The position numbers and the translations under genes are program-made. Under the pieces are notes generated by a model. The model saw only the letters and a list, made by a program, of their open reading frames with translations. It searched no databases and was not told where the DNA came from. A DNA stretch of 5,431 nucleotides from Bacteroidales bacterium (GTDB lineage Bacteria > Bacteroidota > Bacteroidia > Bacteroidales > F082): contig JAEEII010000215.1 in assembly GCA_016281295.1 (NCBI GenBank), positions 1-5,431 on the forward strand, in the 5' to 3' direction. Below, piece after piece: positions 1 through 5,431 of the stretch. Positions within the stretch are counted from its first letter, which is position 1; every line of letters begins with the position of its first letter.

Positions 1-1
1 G

Positions 2-283
2 AATTTCCAGTTACGTGATGATGACTGGGATGATTTCGTCAGTCTCACCGACTTGGTCTATGATGGTTTTTCACAGCGGCTGCTTTCACGCTATCCCAAA
101 CTTGGTTCATGGGATGTGCGCATCTGCTGTCTGGCCAAAAACGGCTTCTCCAATGTGGTGATTTCCATATTATTGGACACTCAAACCGAATCGTATTACA
201 GACGTAAAGTCCGAATCAAGCAACAAAAAATGGATCTTTCGAATGACAATCGTAGTTTGGAAGAAATTATCAACGAAATATAA
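2..283 (+). CDS. C-terminal end of a Bacteroidales TPR/LuxR-like HTH regulator (5' end outside window)
   Basis: The frame is open from the left edge, so only the last 93 residues are present; the first in-window ATG (53) is internal. The fragment has a segment with W and F spaced as in WDDFVSL, then GFSQRLLSRYPKL, then DVRICCLAKNGFSNVVISIL and a basic stretch YYRRKVRIKQQK. The tail is acidic and ends SLEEIINEI. This order (YP, an Asp, a Cys-Leu helix, a Ser-started second helix, a basic recognition-like helix) is what I know from the C-terminal DNA-binding end of Bacteroidales regulators with N-terminal TPRs, often a membrane segment, and a LuxR/GerE-like end. The N-terminal architecture is inferred, not seen. 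The stop lies 23 bases before a T9SS cargo gene, so it may be co-transcribed with it or regulate it. The same module appears, decayed, at the right edge (from about 5281). Family assignment is fairly sure; the signal sensed is unknown. Confidence 0.75.
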   Translation, partial: NFQLRDDDWDDFVSLTDLVYDGFSQRLLSRYPKLGSWDVRICCLAKNGFSNVVISILLDTQTESYYRRKVRIKQQKMDLSNDNRSLEEIINEI

Positions 284-306
284 TTAATAAACAAAATCTT
301 AAACAA

Positions 307-2472
307 ATGAAAAAGTTATTGTTTACTCTTATCATCCTTGTTTCCGCACTGATTGGCGGAGCACAAGTCCCGTGTTGGGACGGCACTGTGGCCGAGTCTT
401 ACGCTGGTGGCGATGGCACTCAAGAAAACCCCTATCAGATTGCCACCCCTGAACAGTTGGCGTTGCTTGCCGAGCAAACCAACAATGGCACCGGAGGGGA
501 TGCGCATTATCTCCTCACTGAGGATATTTGTTTGAGCGGATCACAAGGTTTCATTTGGCCGTCCATTGGTTATATCCTACCTGCCAGTGATTATATCAAC
601 CCTTTCACTGGCGTGTTTGACGGTGCTAACCATACTGTCAGCGATTTAAGTTCGTATCAAGGTTTGTTTGGTTTCTCCGATGGGGCTTTGATTAAGAATA
701 TCCGTATTGAAGATGCTGTTATCGAAAGTGGTTGTTACGCCGGATTCATTGCTGGTCAGGCATCTAACTCGGAGTTCATCCATTGCATTGTTAGTGGCAT
801 TATACAACATGGATCAGATTGTGGTGGCATTGTGGGTATAGGAAATCAAATCCTTGTTGAAAGTTGTGTGAACTACGGGTGCTTTGAATCAATAATGGGA
901 GGTTCTGTTGGCGGCATCGTAGGCAGAGGTATCTTTACCATCAGGGATTGTGACAATTACGGAACTATCCATTCAGAAAAAAGTTGTGCTGGTGGCATCG
1001 CCGGTTCAACAACTGTACCTAATCAGTGGTCTTCGCTATCTCCATCGGTAATTGAGGATTGTGTAAACCATGAATCTGGTGAAATCATAGCCCAAGAAGC
1101 AGGTGGCATTATGGGTTTTTCAAGTAACGCCAAGATCTTGAGATGCGGCAATAAAGCCAATATCAAGGCACAAAATACCGTAAGGGTGAAAGCTGGTGGC
1201 ATCACGGCTACGGATGGTCGTATTATCAATTGTTATAACACAGGCCAAGTCAGCGTAGAATGTGACATAGTTAATAATATCCAAATGGGTGGTCTTTCAG
1301 GTGCCATTGGTTCTTCAGGATATGTTCGTAACTGTTATGTCGCTGGAGCTGTTATCTGTCCTAACCAGGACGCTTGGTGTAGCATCATTGCTCCCGTTGA
1401 AAGTACATCGCTCAACAATTGCTATTGGCAAGTTGACTACAACCTTCTCCCATCGCAATATCCAAGTGATGTCATTTCTGCATCATGTCCATTTGAGCCA
1501 GGCAGTTCCAGCAGCAGTTGGACGTTGGAAGAAGCACAATACGGCACCACCGATCTTCTTGAGGCTTTAAATAGAGGTTCGATTGGCGAATGCCTATGGA
1601 TGGAAGACGTGGACGGTATCAATGGTGGTTTGCCGATTCCAACAAAAGGCGAAACCATCTATCCGTTATACGGTAACGAATGGTATTATGAGATTGTGAA
1701 CAATGACGGAAGCATCACTTACCAGCATCTGGAAATTGCCGCCGACACTACCATTCATCATAAAGATGTTGTTATTATAATCAAGACCAATACACTCTAT
1801 GACAAAGGAATAAGCTATCAAGAGGTTACTTATGAATATATTTATCAAGAAAGTAATGTTGTGTATTGGTATAACAAAAGTAAGGATGAGTTCACGGTTC
1901 TTTACGACTTTGGTGCTATGACTGGTGACAAATGGGAAATCAAGGTGGGCGACAAAACCGTGCTGATGCATGTGGACAGCGTTGCATTTATGGACTATGA
2001 AGGAGAGTTTTATCGTAAGTTGATGGTGGTCAGCGACCAAGACGGAGTGTTCAGCGGAGAAATCCTCTGTGGTGTGGGTCATACTACCAGTTTTTTTCCT
2101 GATAATTTGATGAGTAAAGACTATCGAATGGATGGCATTCGTTGCTTTTGGAATGGAAAGACACTGATTCAAAAATGGAGCGATGCGGACTGCGATGAAG
2201 TGTATGCACAATTTCACACTGGCATGGTGGAATCCGATTGGGCGGCGGGATTCCAGGTTTATCCCAATCCCACCGACGGTGTCATTCATATAGAGATGCC
2301 AAATAAGGATGTCTCTTTGAGTGATTATCGCATCACCAATGTGATGGGTCAAACTTTGATGACAGGATGTATTGAAGTTGAAAACCAAAACATTAACATT
2401 TCGGCATTGCCTGCTGGCATGTATTTTATCGCTATGGGAGATTCAGTACAAAAGCTAATCCTCATCAAATAG
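307..2472 (+). CDS. Secreted GLUG-repeat protein with T9SS type A sorting domain
   Basis: A 721-residue predicted surface or secreted protein. Residues 1-20 form a Sec signal peptide (MKK, hydrophobic core, cleavage near GGAQ). Residues about 45-110 resemble the usual lead-in to GLUG proteins (TPEQLALLAE, then FTGVFDGANHTVSDL). Residues about 115-375 hold six or more GLUG-like turns, each with GGI(V/A/M)G or a variant, followed by a strand ending in Cys-x-Asn, expected to fold as a right-handed beta-solenoid. Residues about 455-640 are a separate domain (LYGNEWYYEI, a TMHVDSV-like strand, a conserved-looking FSGEILCGVGH, DYRMDGIRCFW) that I associate with Bacteroidales T9SS proteins but cannot name. 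Residues about 648-721 are the sorting domain: YPNP at 652-655, ITNVMGQ, LPAGMYFI, final KLILIK. By family knowledge this tail is recognised by the T9SS and removed by PorU. The start is chosen by the signal peptide and the A-rich leader before it. Six bases separate it from the next gene. No enzymatic motif was seen; adhesion or glycan binding is possible but unproven. Confidence 0.9.
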   Translation: MKKLLFTLIILVSALIGGAQVPCWDGTVAESYAGGDGTQENPYQIATPEQLALLAEQTNNGTGGDAHYLLTEDICLSGSQGFIWPSIGYILPASDYINPFTGVFDGANHTVSDLSSYQGLFGFSDGALIKNIRIEDAVIESGCYAGFIAGQASNSEFIHCIVSGIIQHGSDCGGIVGIGNQILVESCVNYGCFESIMGGSVGGIVGRGIFTIRDCDNYGTIHSEKSCAGGIAGSTTVPNQWSSLSPSVIEDCVNHESGEIIAQEAGGIMGFSSNAKILRCGNKANIKAQNTVRVKAGGITATDGRIINCYNTGQVSVECDIVNNIQMGGLSGAIGSSGYVRNCYVAGAVICPNQDAWCSIIAPVESTSLNNCYWQVDYNLLPSQYPSDVISASCPFEPGSSSSSWTLEEAQYGTTDLLEALNRGSIGECLWMEDVDGINGGLPIPTKGETIYPLYGNEWYYEIVNNDGSITYQHLEIAADTTIHHKDVVIIIKTNTLYDKGISYQEVTYEYIYQESNVVYWYNKSKDEFTVLYDFGAMTGDKWEIKVGDKTVLMHVDSVAFMDYEGEFYRKLMVVSDQDGVFSGEILCGVGHTTSFFPDNLMSKDYRMDGIRCFWNGKTLIQKWSDADCDEVYAQFHTGMVESDWAAGFQVYPNPTDGVIHIEMPNKDVSLSDYRITNVMGQTLMTGCIEVENQNINISALPAGMYFIAMGDSVQKLILIK

Positions 2473-2478
2473 AGCAAT

Positions 2479-4152
2479 ATGATGAACAAAGCATTTAATT
2501 TCCGAAAAATCGTAGCTCTGGCTATGGTAACATTTGCCCTGGCCAGAGCTTCGGCTCAGAATCCAGACCTCTTTTTCGAAAAGCCGTTCCCGTATCAAGA
2601 TATTAATGGCAATATGGAGAATGACAAGCCGTATTGTTATGTTATTGATGTCGCGCCGGAAGACGGTTCCGAGGGTTATTGCCTGATGACATTGAGTCAC
2701 AGAAAAGAGTGCGATATTTTCGAATGGACACCCGCATCGCCGCCTCTGGTTGTTAAAGTATCGCCAAAAGGCGAGTTGCTCGGAGAGCTGACACTGGGCT
2801 ATGCGGACTGCCATTCCTACGTCCATGGCATTTATCAGGCGCACGATGACCCGCATTGTTTTCTGGCCGTTGGCACAAAGCATGACAACGCCTTCCATTA
2901 CGACAGACCTTTCATGGCAAGGTTCAACCGTAACTTGAACCTGCTGTGGCAAAGGGAGATTGAACTCCCCGAAAACTACCACAACCTCATCTACACACTA
3001 AGCTCCTTTATGGACAGTGACGGCAACATTGTATCCCCATCCTTCCTCTACGATTGCAGCAATTTCGAAGAAGGATATTCCCGTTTTGTTTTCCGCCTGA
3101 CACCAGAAGGCGAGCTTGACGATGTCGCCAACCTCCCTTATCATTCAAGGTTCCAGCAGGCATTCGAGTTCCCTGACGGAAGCGGTGACTACGGCCTTTT
3201 GGAAGAATTGTACACATTGAATACCATGAACGACACAGTGGTTCTACTGAGGATGAACCGGGATCTGGAACTGGTCGACCGGCACGACCTTCCCTACAAA
3301 TACAGAGAGATGGATCCCACAAATTCATACCCGAGTCTGATGTTTGAACTTGTCCCCCCTCAGTTCTCCACTTCACAAAGGCATGCCGTAATCCCCTTTC
3401 CTGACGGGTCTCTGATTCTCGCAGATGAGGCGGGCATCATTCACCAAGATATTACCCAAGGCATTTTTGAAAGTGGTTACGGCATCGGTTTTCTCTGGGT
3501 AGATCGCAACGGGGAACCCGTTTCCTGCGCAATAGACGGGGAAGACTCTTCACACGACACCATCAGGGTGATAGTGCCGATGCTTCCAGCGGGTGACGAC
3601 GGGTTTTATTTCGTGTATAAGTTGGGTGAGAACTTCGGATATGACTATGAGATCAATTTTGTGGTAGGAAAGATGGATTTTTGGGGCAACCTCCTGTGGC
3701 GCCGGTATTGGAACCGGTATTTCCCAGAATACGACATGAAGGTCTATAAGCCGCAAAACGCCGTGTTGAGTCACGACGGCGGATGCCTGATCACAGGTTT
3801 CAGTTATAAGTCCGACATCAACCACCCGGAAAACTATGAATACAAGCCTGATGTCTTCCTCCTAAAGTTCTTCGCCGACGGCTCGCTCTCGACATCCGAC
3901 ACGGAATCCGGCCTCCATATCCGTCCCTACCGGCTCTACCCCAACCCCGTCAAAGACAAGCTCCGATTGTCGTTCTCTCCCGATGTCGTCCCCGTCATGG
4001 CTGAGCTGTTCGACTCGATGGGACGGCTTGTCTTATCTCAAGACAATGGGCTGGAGACCATCGTCATGGAAAGCCTCCCCGCCGGCGTGTACACCCTGCG
4101 TGTCACCCTTGGCAACGGCACATCCTATTCGGATCCCGTGGTGAAGCAATAA
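2479..4152 (+). CDS. Secreted beta-propeller-like protein with T9SS type A sorting domain
   Basis: A 557-residue predicted surface or secreted protein. Residues 1-27 are a Sec signal peptide with cleavage near ASAQ. Translation could begin at either of two adjacent ATGs (2479 or 2482) with no effect on the mature protein. The body, about 30-475, repeats a strand motif of the form (V/L/M)x(K/R)(V/F/M)xxxGxL: near residues 91-104 (VVKVSPKGELLGEL), 145-158, 203-214, 256-267, 338-348, 396-407 (VGKMDFWGNLLW) and 461-471 (LLKFFADGSL). HDGGCLITG (432-440) is the type of motif that precedes such strands in T9SS-associated propellers. About seven copies suggest one propeller; this is inference. Residues about 484-557 form the sorting domain, with YPNP at 487-490, LFDSMGRLV and LPAGVYTLRV. 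It lies six bases after the GLUG gene, so the two are probably one operon. By eye, its last third uses more C-ending codons than the gene before it. No catalytic residues were recognised. Confidence 0.88.
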   Translation: MMNKAFNFRKIVALAMVTFALARASAQNPDLFFEKPFPYQDINGNMENDKPYCYVIDVAPEDGSEGYCLMTLSHRKECDIFEWTPASPPLVVKVSPKGELLGELTLGYADCHSYVHGIYQAHDDPHCFLAVGTKHDNAFHYDRPFMARFNRNLNLLWQREIELPENYHNLIYTLSSFMDSDGNIVSPSFLYDCSNFEEGYSRFVFRLTPEGELDDVANLPYHSRFQQAFEFPDGSGDYGLLEELYTLNTMNDTVVLLRMNRDLELVDRHDLPYKYREMDPTNSYPSLMFELVPPQFSTSQRHAVIPFPDGSLILADEAGIIHQDITQGIFESGYGIGFLWVDRNGEPVSCAIDGEDSSHDTIRVIVPMLPAGDDGFYFVYKLGENFGYDYEINFVVGKMDFWGNLLWRRYWNRYFPEYDMKVYKPQNAVLSHDGGCLITGFSYKSDINHPENYEYKPDVFLLKFFADGSLSTSDTESGLHIRPYRLYPNPVKDKLRLSFSPDVVPVMAELFDSMGRLVLSQDNGLETIVMESLPAGVYTLRVTLGNGTSYSDPVVKQ

Positions 4153-4184
4153 GAAATCCGAAGTTCTTCCCCTGGTTTTTAAGC

Positions 4185-4251
4185 CCTCACCCGCGGTAGC
4201 TCTCACCCTCTCACCTTAGGAGATGGTGAGGGGGGTGAGGGCTGGGTGAGG
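4185..4251 (+). terminator. Long imperfect hairpin after the T9SS gene pair (possible terminator or repeat)
   Basis: The arms 4185-4215 and 4225-4251 pair almost throughout. The outer stem is 4185-4192 with 4244-4251. After a five-base bulge (4193-4197), 4198-4205 pairs with 4236-4243, G4235 is bulged, and 4206-4215 pairs with 4225-4234 around a nine-base loop. That gives about 26 pairs including two G-U. It begins 33 bases after the stop of the second T9SS gene, where a transcript end is expected. No T-tract follows on either strand, so a classical intrinsic terminator is not proven. The CTCACC/GGTGAG repetition would also suit a dispersed palindromic repeat or an mRNA 3' protective structure. 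Confidence 0.5.
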
Positions 4252-4394
4252 TGAAAGAAAACTAAAGGGATTGTCGTTTAATTCTTTCTGTTTGACTTAA
4301 AAGGTTGTCTGTTTTTGTGGTGTCGCCACAAGTGGCTGGTTTTGCTCCGTTTTTTGCTTTCTCACGGCTTTTGGGGGAATTTTTTACATTCCGA
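4252..4394. other. Non-coding stretch between hairpin and IS remnant
   Basis: No open frame with recognisable content was found. The stretch is T-rich on the plus strand. A small palindrome, GCCAC/GTGGC at 4325-4336, is followed within about 20 bases by a run of six T (around 4350-4355), a weak terminator-like arrangement with a very tight loop. No TAnnTTTG promoter box was found here. The eight bases next to the IS end (4387-4394, CATTCCGA) do not match the eight on its other side. Confidence 0.4.
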
Positions 4395-4406
4395 GTAAGC
4401 GTCTCC
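4395..4406. repeat. Terminal inverted repeat of IS remnant, distal end
   Basis: GTAAGCGTCTCC, the exact reverse complement of 4785-4796. The match extends one base outward (A at 4394, T at 4797) and fails at the next base inward. Confidence 0.75.
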
Positions 4407-4487
4407 AAAATGCCGTAGGCATTGGTTGACGGAAGAAGGATGCGTGGTATCCGTTATTGTTGTTTTTTCCAGCGGTCAGGGAGGAGG

Positions 4488-4721
4488 TCACGGAAGGCCA
4501 GACATGGGTGCGCCGTCGCGCACCTCTCGCTTCAAACCCCTCGCCGAAAGCCCCATGGCTGACATCCACTTCGTCATTCCGCGGTTGTTGACGTGGAACG
4601 ACTTGCAATACGAGGAGAGCGTCACGGAACCGCCGCTGCGGACCGCCTGCTCATACCCCTGCCACGTCCGCCGGTAGCGCACTGTGGCCGTCTCGCTGAA
4701 CTCTTGTTGTTGCGTCTCCAT
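4488..4721 (-). pseudogene. Truncated IS66-type first ORF (HTH protein, tnpA-like)
   Basis: Read on the minus strand from ATG 4721 this gives 77 residues beginning METQQQEFSE. It contains VRYRRTWQGYEQAV, then VTLSSYC, then VNNRGMTKWMSAMGLS, then a basic-acidic tail. SSYC plus RGMTKWM is a helix-turn-helix pattern I associate with the small DNA-binding protein that opens IS66-family elements in Bacteroidales. An in-frame ATG at 4766 would add 15 residues but lies before the promoter box, so 4721 is preferred. The usual hydrophobic C-terminal part of such proteins is not seen before the stop at 4488-4490, and the tnpB and tnpC genes are absent. I therefore call it a remnant that may still be transcribed. 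It could instead be a shortened but intact DNA-binding protein. No catalytic function is expected; this protein type supports transposition and is not itself the transposase. Confidence 0.55.
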
Positions 4722-4742
4722 ACGTTTGTTATTTTGAAAGCG

Positions 4743-4773
4743 CAAAACTATAAACCAGTCCATCACCAGTCAA
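4743..4773 (-). promoter_or_regulatory. Bacteroidetes-type promoter of the IS first ORF
   Basis: Read on the minus strand, TTG (plus positions 4771-4773) is followed by exactly 20 bases and then TAGTTTTG (4743-4750). This fits the Bacteroides vegetative promoter (-33 TTG, spacer about 19-20, -7 TAnnTTTG). Transcription should start about 15 bases before the ATG at 4721, inside the IS end. This position also argues against the longer reading of the ORF from 4766, which would begin upstream of the promoter box. Confidence 0.6.
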
Positions 4774-4784
4774 TACGTAACTGC

Positions 4785-4796
4785 GGAGACGCTTAC
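4785..4796. repeat. Terminal inverted repeat of IS remnant, promoter-proximal end
   Basis: GGAGACGCTTAC, the partner of 4395-4406. The next base, 4797, is the first base of the 53-bp tandem repeat array, so the IS boundary and the repeat boundary coincide. Confidence 0.75.
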
Positions 4797-4942
4797 TTAG
4801 AAAGGGTTATCCCGTAGGGGTTTAATCTCGGTAGAAGAGAATTAAGAATTTAGAAAGGGTTACCCCGTAGGGGTTTAATCTCGGTAGAAGAGAATTAAGA
4901 ATTTAGAAAGGGTTACCCCGTAGGGGTTTAATCTCGGTAGAA
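4797..4942. repeat. 53-bp tandem repeat, about 2.75 copies, abutting a start codon
   Basis: Copies start at 4797, 4850 and 4903 with a period of exactly 53. Each has TTAGAAAGGGTTA, CCCGTAGGGG, TTTAATCTCGGTAGAA and, in copies 1 and 2, a linker GAGAATTAAGAAT. Copy 3 lacks the linker and runs into ATG 4943. Copies are identical except for one base: copy 1 has T at 4810 where the others have C. Each copy holds a short palindrome, ACCCC-GTA-GGGGT; in copy 1 the change becomes a U-G pair, so the hairpin survives. The period is not a multiple of three and stops interrupt the frames, so it is not coding. There are no spacers, so this is not CRISPR. Role unknown; it would form the 5' leader of the broken gene that follows. 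Confidence 0.9.
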
Positions 4943-5431
4943 ATGAGGAATCTATTCAATATCATCGGTTTGTTGTTGCTGTTGGGCTTCGCGGCTTGCA
5001 ACAGTCCCTGGCGTGAGGCGCGTCGGATGGTGACTCGTGCTGAAGCTTTGGCCGACACCATGCCTGACAGCACTGTGCTGTTGATTGACAGCGTTTCGCA
5101 CATGGAGGTGTATTTCAATGAGAGGAGCCGTATGGAAATAAAAAAGCATGGAATATGGGGCTAATACGGGATCATCTTCTTTGAGATACAAGGTGTTGAA
5201 TAATTATTCCGTGCTTTATCTCAAAAAACAGCAATTCGGATTTGCTTTTGATTGTCTTAAAAAAATGTCGCAAGATTTGGAAATTAAAAGCAAAGTATCC
5301 CCAGATGAACGATTTGGATTATAAGGTTTGTCTGCTGTCTCGTTTGAAACTATCAAGGTCGGAGGAAGCCGATTTGCTCGGCATTAGCACCAGTGTGCTT
5401 GACAAGATTCGAGGCAAGGTGCATCGAATGA
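4943..5431 (+). pseudogene. Decayed lipoprotein-type TPR/HTH regulator (3' end outside window)
   Basis: Three pieces of one protein type lie in three frames. Piece 1 (4943 to about 5140, frame of 4943) starts MRNLF, has a hydrophobic core and a lipobox-like FAAC with Cys 19, then MPDSTVLLIDSVSHMEVYFN, typical of Bacteroidales lipoprotein TPR regulators; the frame stops at 5162. Piece 2 (about 5142-5294, frame of 5148) reads LRYKVLNNYSVLYLKKQQFG, a TPR-like helix pair; it stops at 5322. Piece 3 (about 5281-5431, open at the edge) reads KLKAKYPQMNDLDYKVCLL then SRSEEADLLGIS then VLDKIRGKVHRM, aligning residue for residue with the HTH end of the regulator at the left edge. The two +1 frame changes fall near A-rich runs (5140-5145; 5259-5265 or 5286-5289). 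Most TPRs and the expected region before the HTH are missing, so deletions are likely too. A separate 73-residue lipoprotein from piece 1 is possible but less likely. Confidence 0.65.

Larger units (their letters stand above)
4395..4796 (-). mobile_element. IS66-like insertion sequence remnant (402 bp, internally deleted)
   Basis: The two ends are exact inverted copies: GTAAGCGTCTCC at 4395-4406 and its reverse complement at 4785-4796. Including 4394 and 4797 the match is 13 bases. IS66-family elements are known for ends beginning 5'-GTAA. Inside, on the minus strand, are a promoter and a short first ORF resembling the HTH protein that opens Bacteroidetes IS66 elements. A complete IS66 element is about 2-3 kb and carries tnpA, tnpB and tnpC; the last two are missing. 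This is therefore a deletion derivative that kept both ends, in effect MITE-like, and could be moved only by a transposase supplied elsewhere. A small hairpin (4409-4423, AATGCC/GGCATT) sits just inside the distal end. IS66 normally duplicates eight target bases; the flanks 4387-4394 and 4797-4804 differ, so no duplication is seen. The family call rests on recall of end sequence and ORF type. Confidence 0.65.

Noticed and set aside
284..306. Separate promoter for the GLUG gene in the gap after the regulator
   Set aside because: The gap is only 23 bases, A/T-rich, and contains no TAnnTTTG box; a promoter inside the preceding gene cannot be excluded but was not seen.
1666..2388. 240-codon minus-strand open frame inside the GLUG gene
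   Set aside because: It is antisense to a convincing domain and sorting tail, has no signal, domain or promoter, and its His/Ile-rich composition is typical of a reverse-frame shadow.
2455..2982. 175-codon minus-strand open frame across the junction of the two T9SS genes
   Set aside because: It overlaps the stop of one real gene and the signal peptide of the next on the other strand, and shows no recognisable protein features.
4721..4728. Plus-strand TACGTTTG as an outward promoter driving the downstream regulator gene
   Set aside because: It matches TAnnTTTG, but the nearest upstream TTG is only about 11-14 bases away instead of 19-20, and it overlaps the start codon of the opposite-strand ORF.
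4387..4804. Eight-base target duplication around the IS remnant
   Set aside because: The flanks CATTCCGA and TTAGAAAG were compared directly and do not match.
4426..4817. Plus-strand open frames across the IS remnant
   Set aside because: They oppose the minus-strand HTH ORF that has a good promoter and recognisable motif, and their own translations look random.
4797..4942. CRISPR array
   Set aside because: The repeats are directly contiguous with no unique spacers and no cas genes are present.
5138..5292. Programmed ribosomal frameshifting joining the three pieces of the regulator
   Set aside because: Two successive +1 shifts would be needed, this family is not known to use recoding, and most of the expected protein would still be missing.

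Overview
The window looks like a piece of a Bacteroidales chromosome (gut, rumen or oral type). The evidence is direct: two adjacent plus-strand genes each end in a type IX secretion (T9SS) type A sorting domain with a YPNP motif. The only convincing promoter has the Bacteroidetes form (TTG, 20 bases, TAnnTTTG). Start codons sit behind A-rich leaders instead of Shine-Dalgarno sites. The species cannot be named from the sequence.

Layout, left to right. (1) 2-283: the C-terminal end of a Bacteroidales regulator with a LuxR/GerE-like helix-turn-helix end; its start lies outside the window. (2) 307-2472: a 721-residue secreted protein with a GLUG-type beta-solenoid, a second domain and a T9SS sorting domain. 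(3) 2479-4152: a 557-residue secreted protein with repeated strand motifs suggesting a beta-propeller, also ending in a T9SS sorting domain. Items 1-3 are closely spaced (23 and 6 bases) and could be one transcript. (4) 4185-4251: a long imperfect hairpin just after that cluster. (5) 4395-4796: a 402-bp remnant of an IS66-like insertion sequence, with matching ends, a minus-strand promoter and a shortened first ORF, but no tnpB or tnpC. (6) 4797-4942: a 53-bp tandem repeat, about 2.75 copies, starting at the base after the IS end and stopping at the next start codon. (7) 4943-5431: the remains of a lipoprotein-type TPR/helix-turn-helix regulator, of the same broad family as item 1, broken by frame changes and apparently by large internal deletions. 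It runs off the right edge.

Functional reading (inference). The two T9SS proteins would cross the inner membrane by Sec, pass through the T9SS and be attached to the cell surface or released. The upstream regulator may control them. The region from 4153 to the end looks like an accessory, decaying stretch where mobile DNA, tandem repeats and a broken regulator have built up. No complete, clearly new biological system is visible. The most unusual part is the IS remnant / tandem repeat / broken regulator junction.
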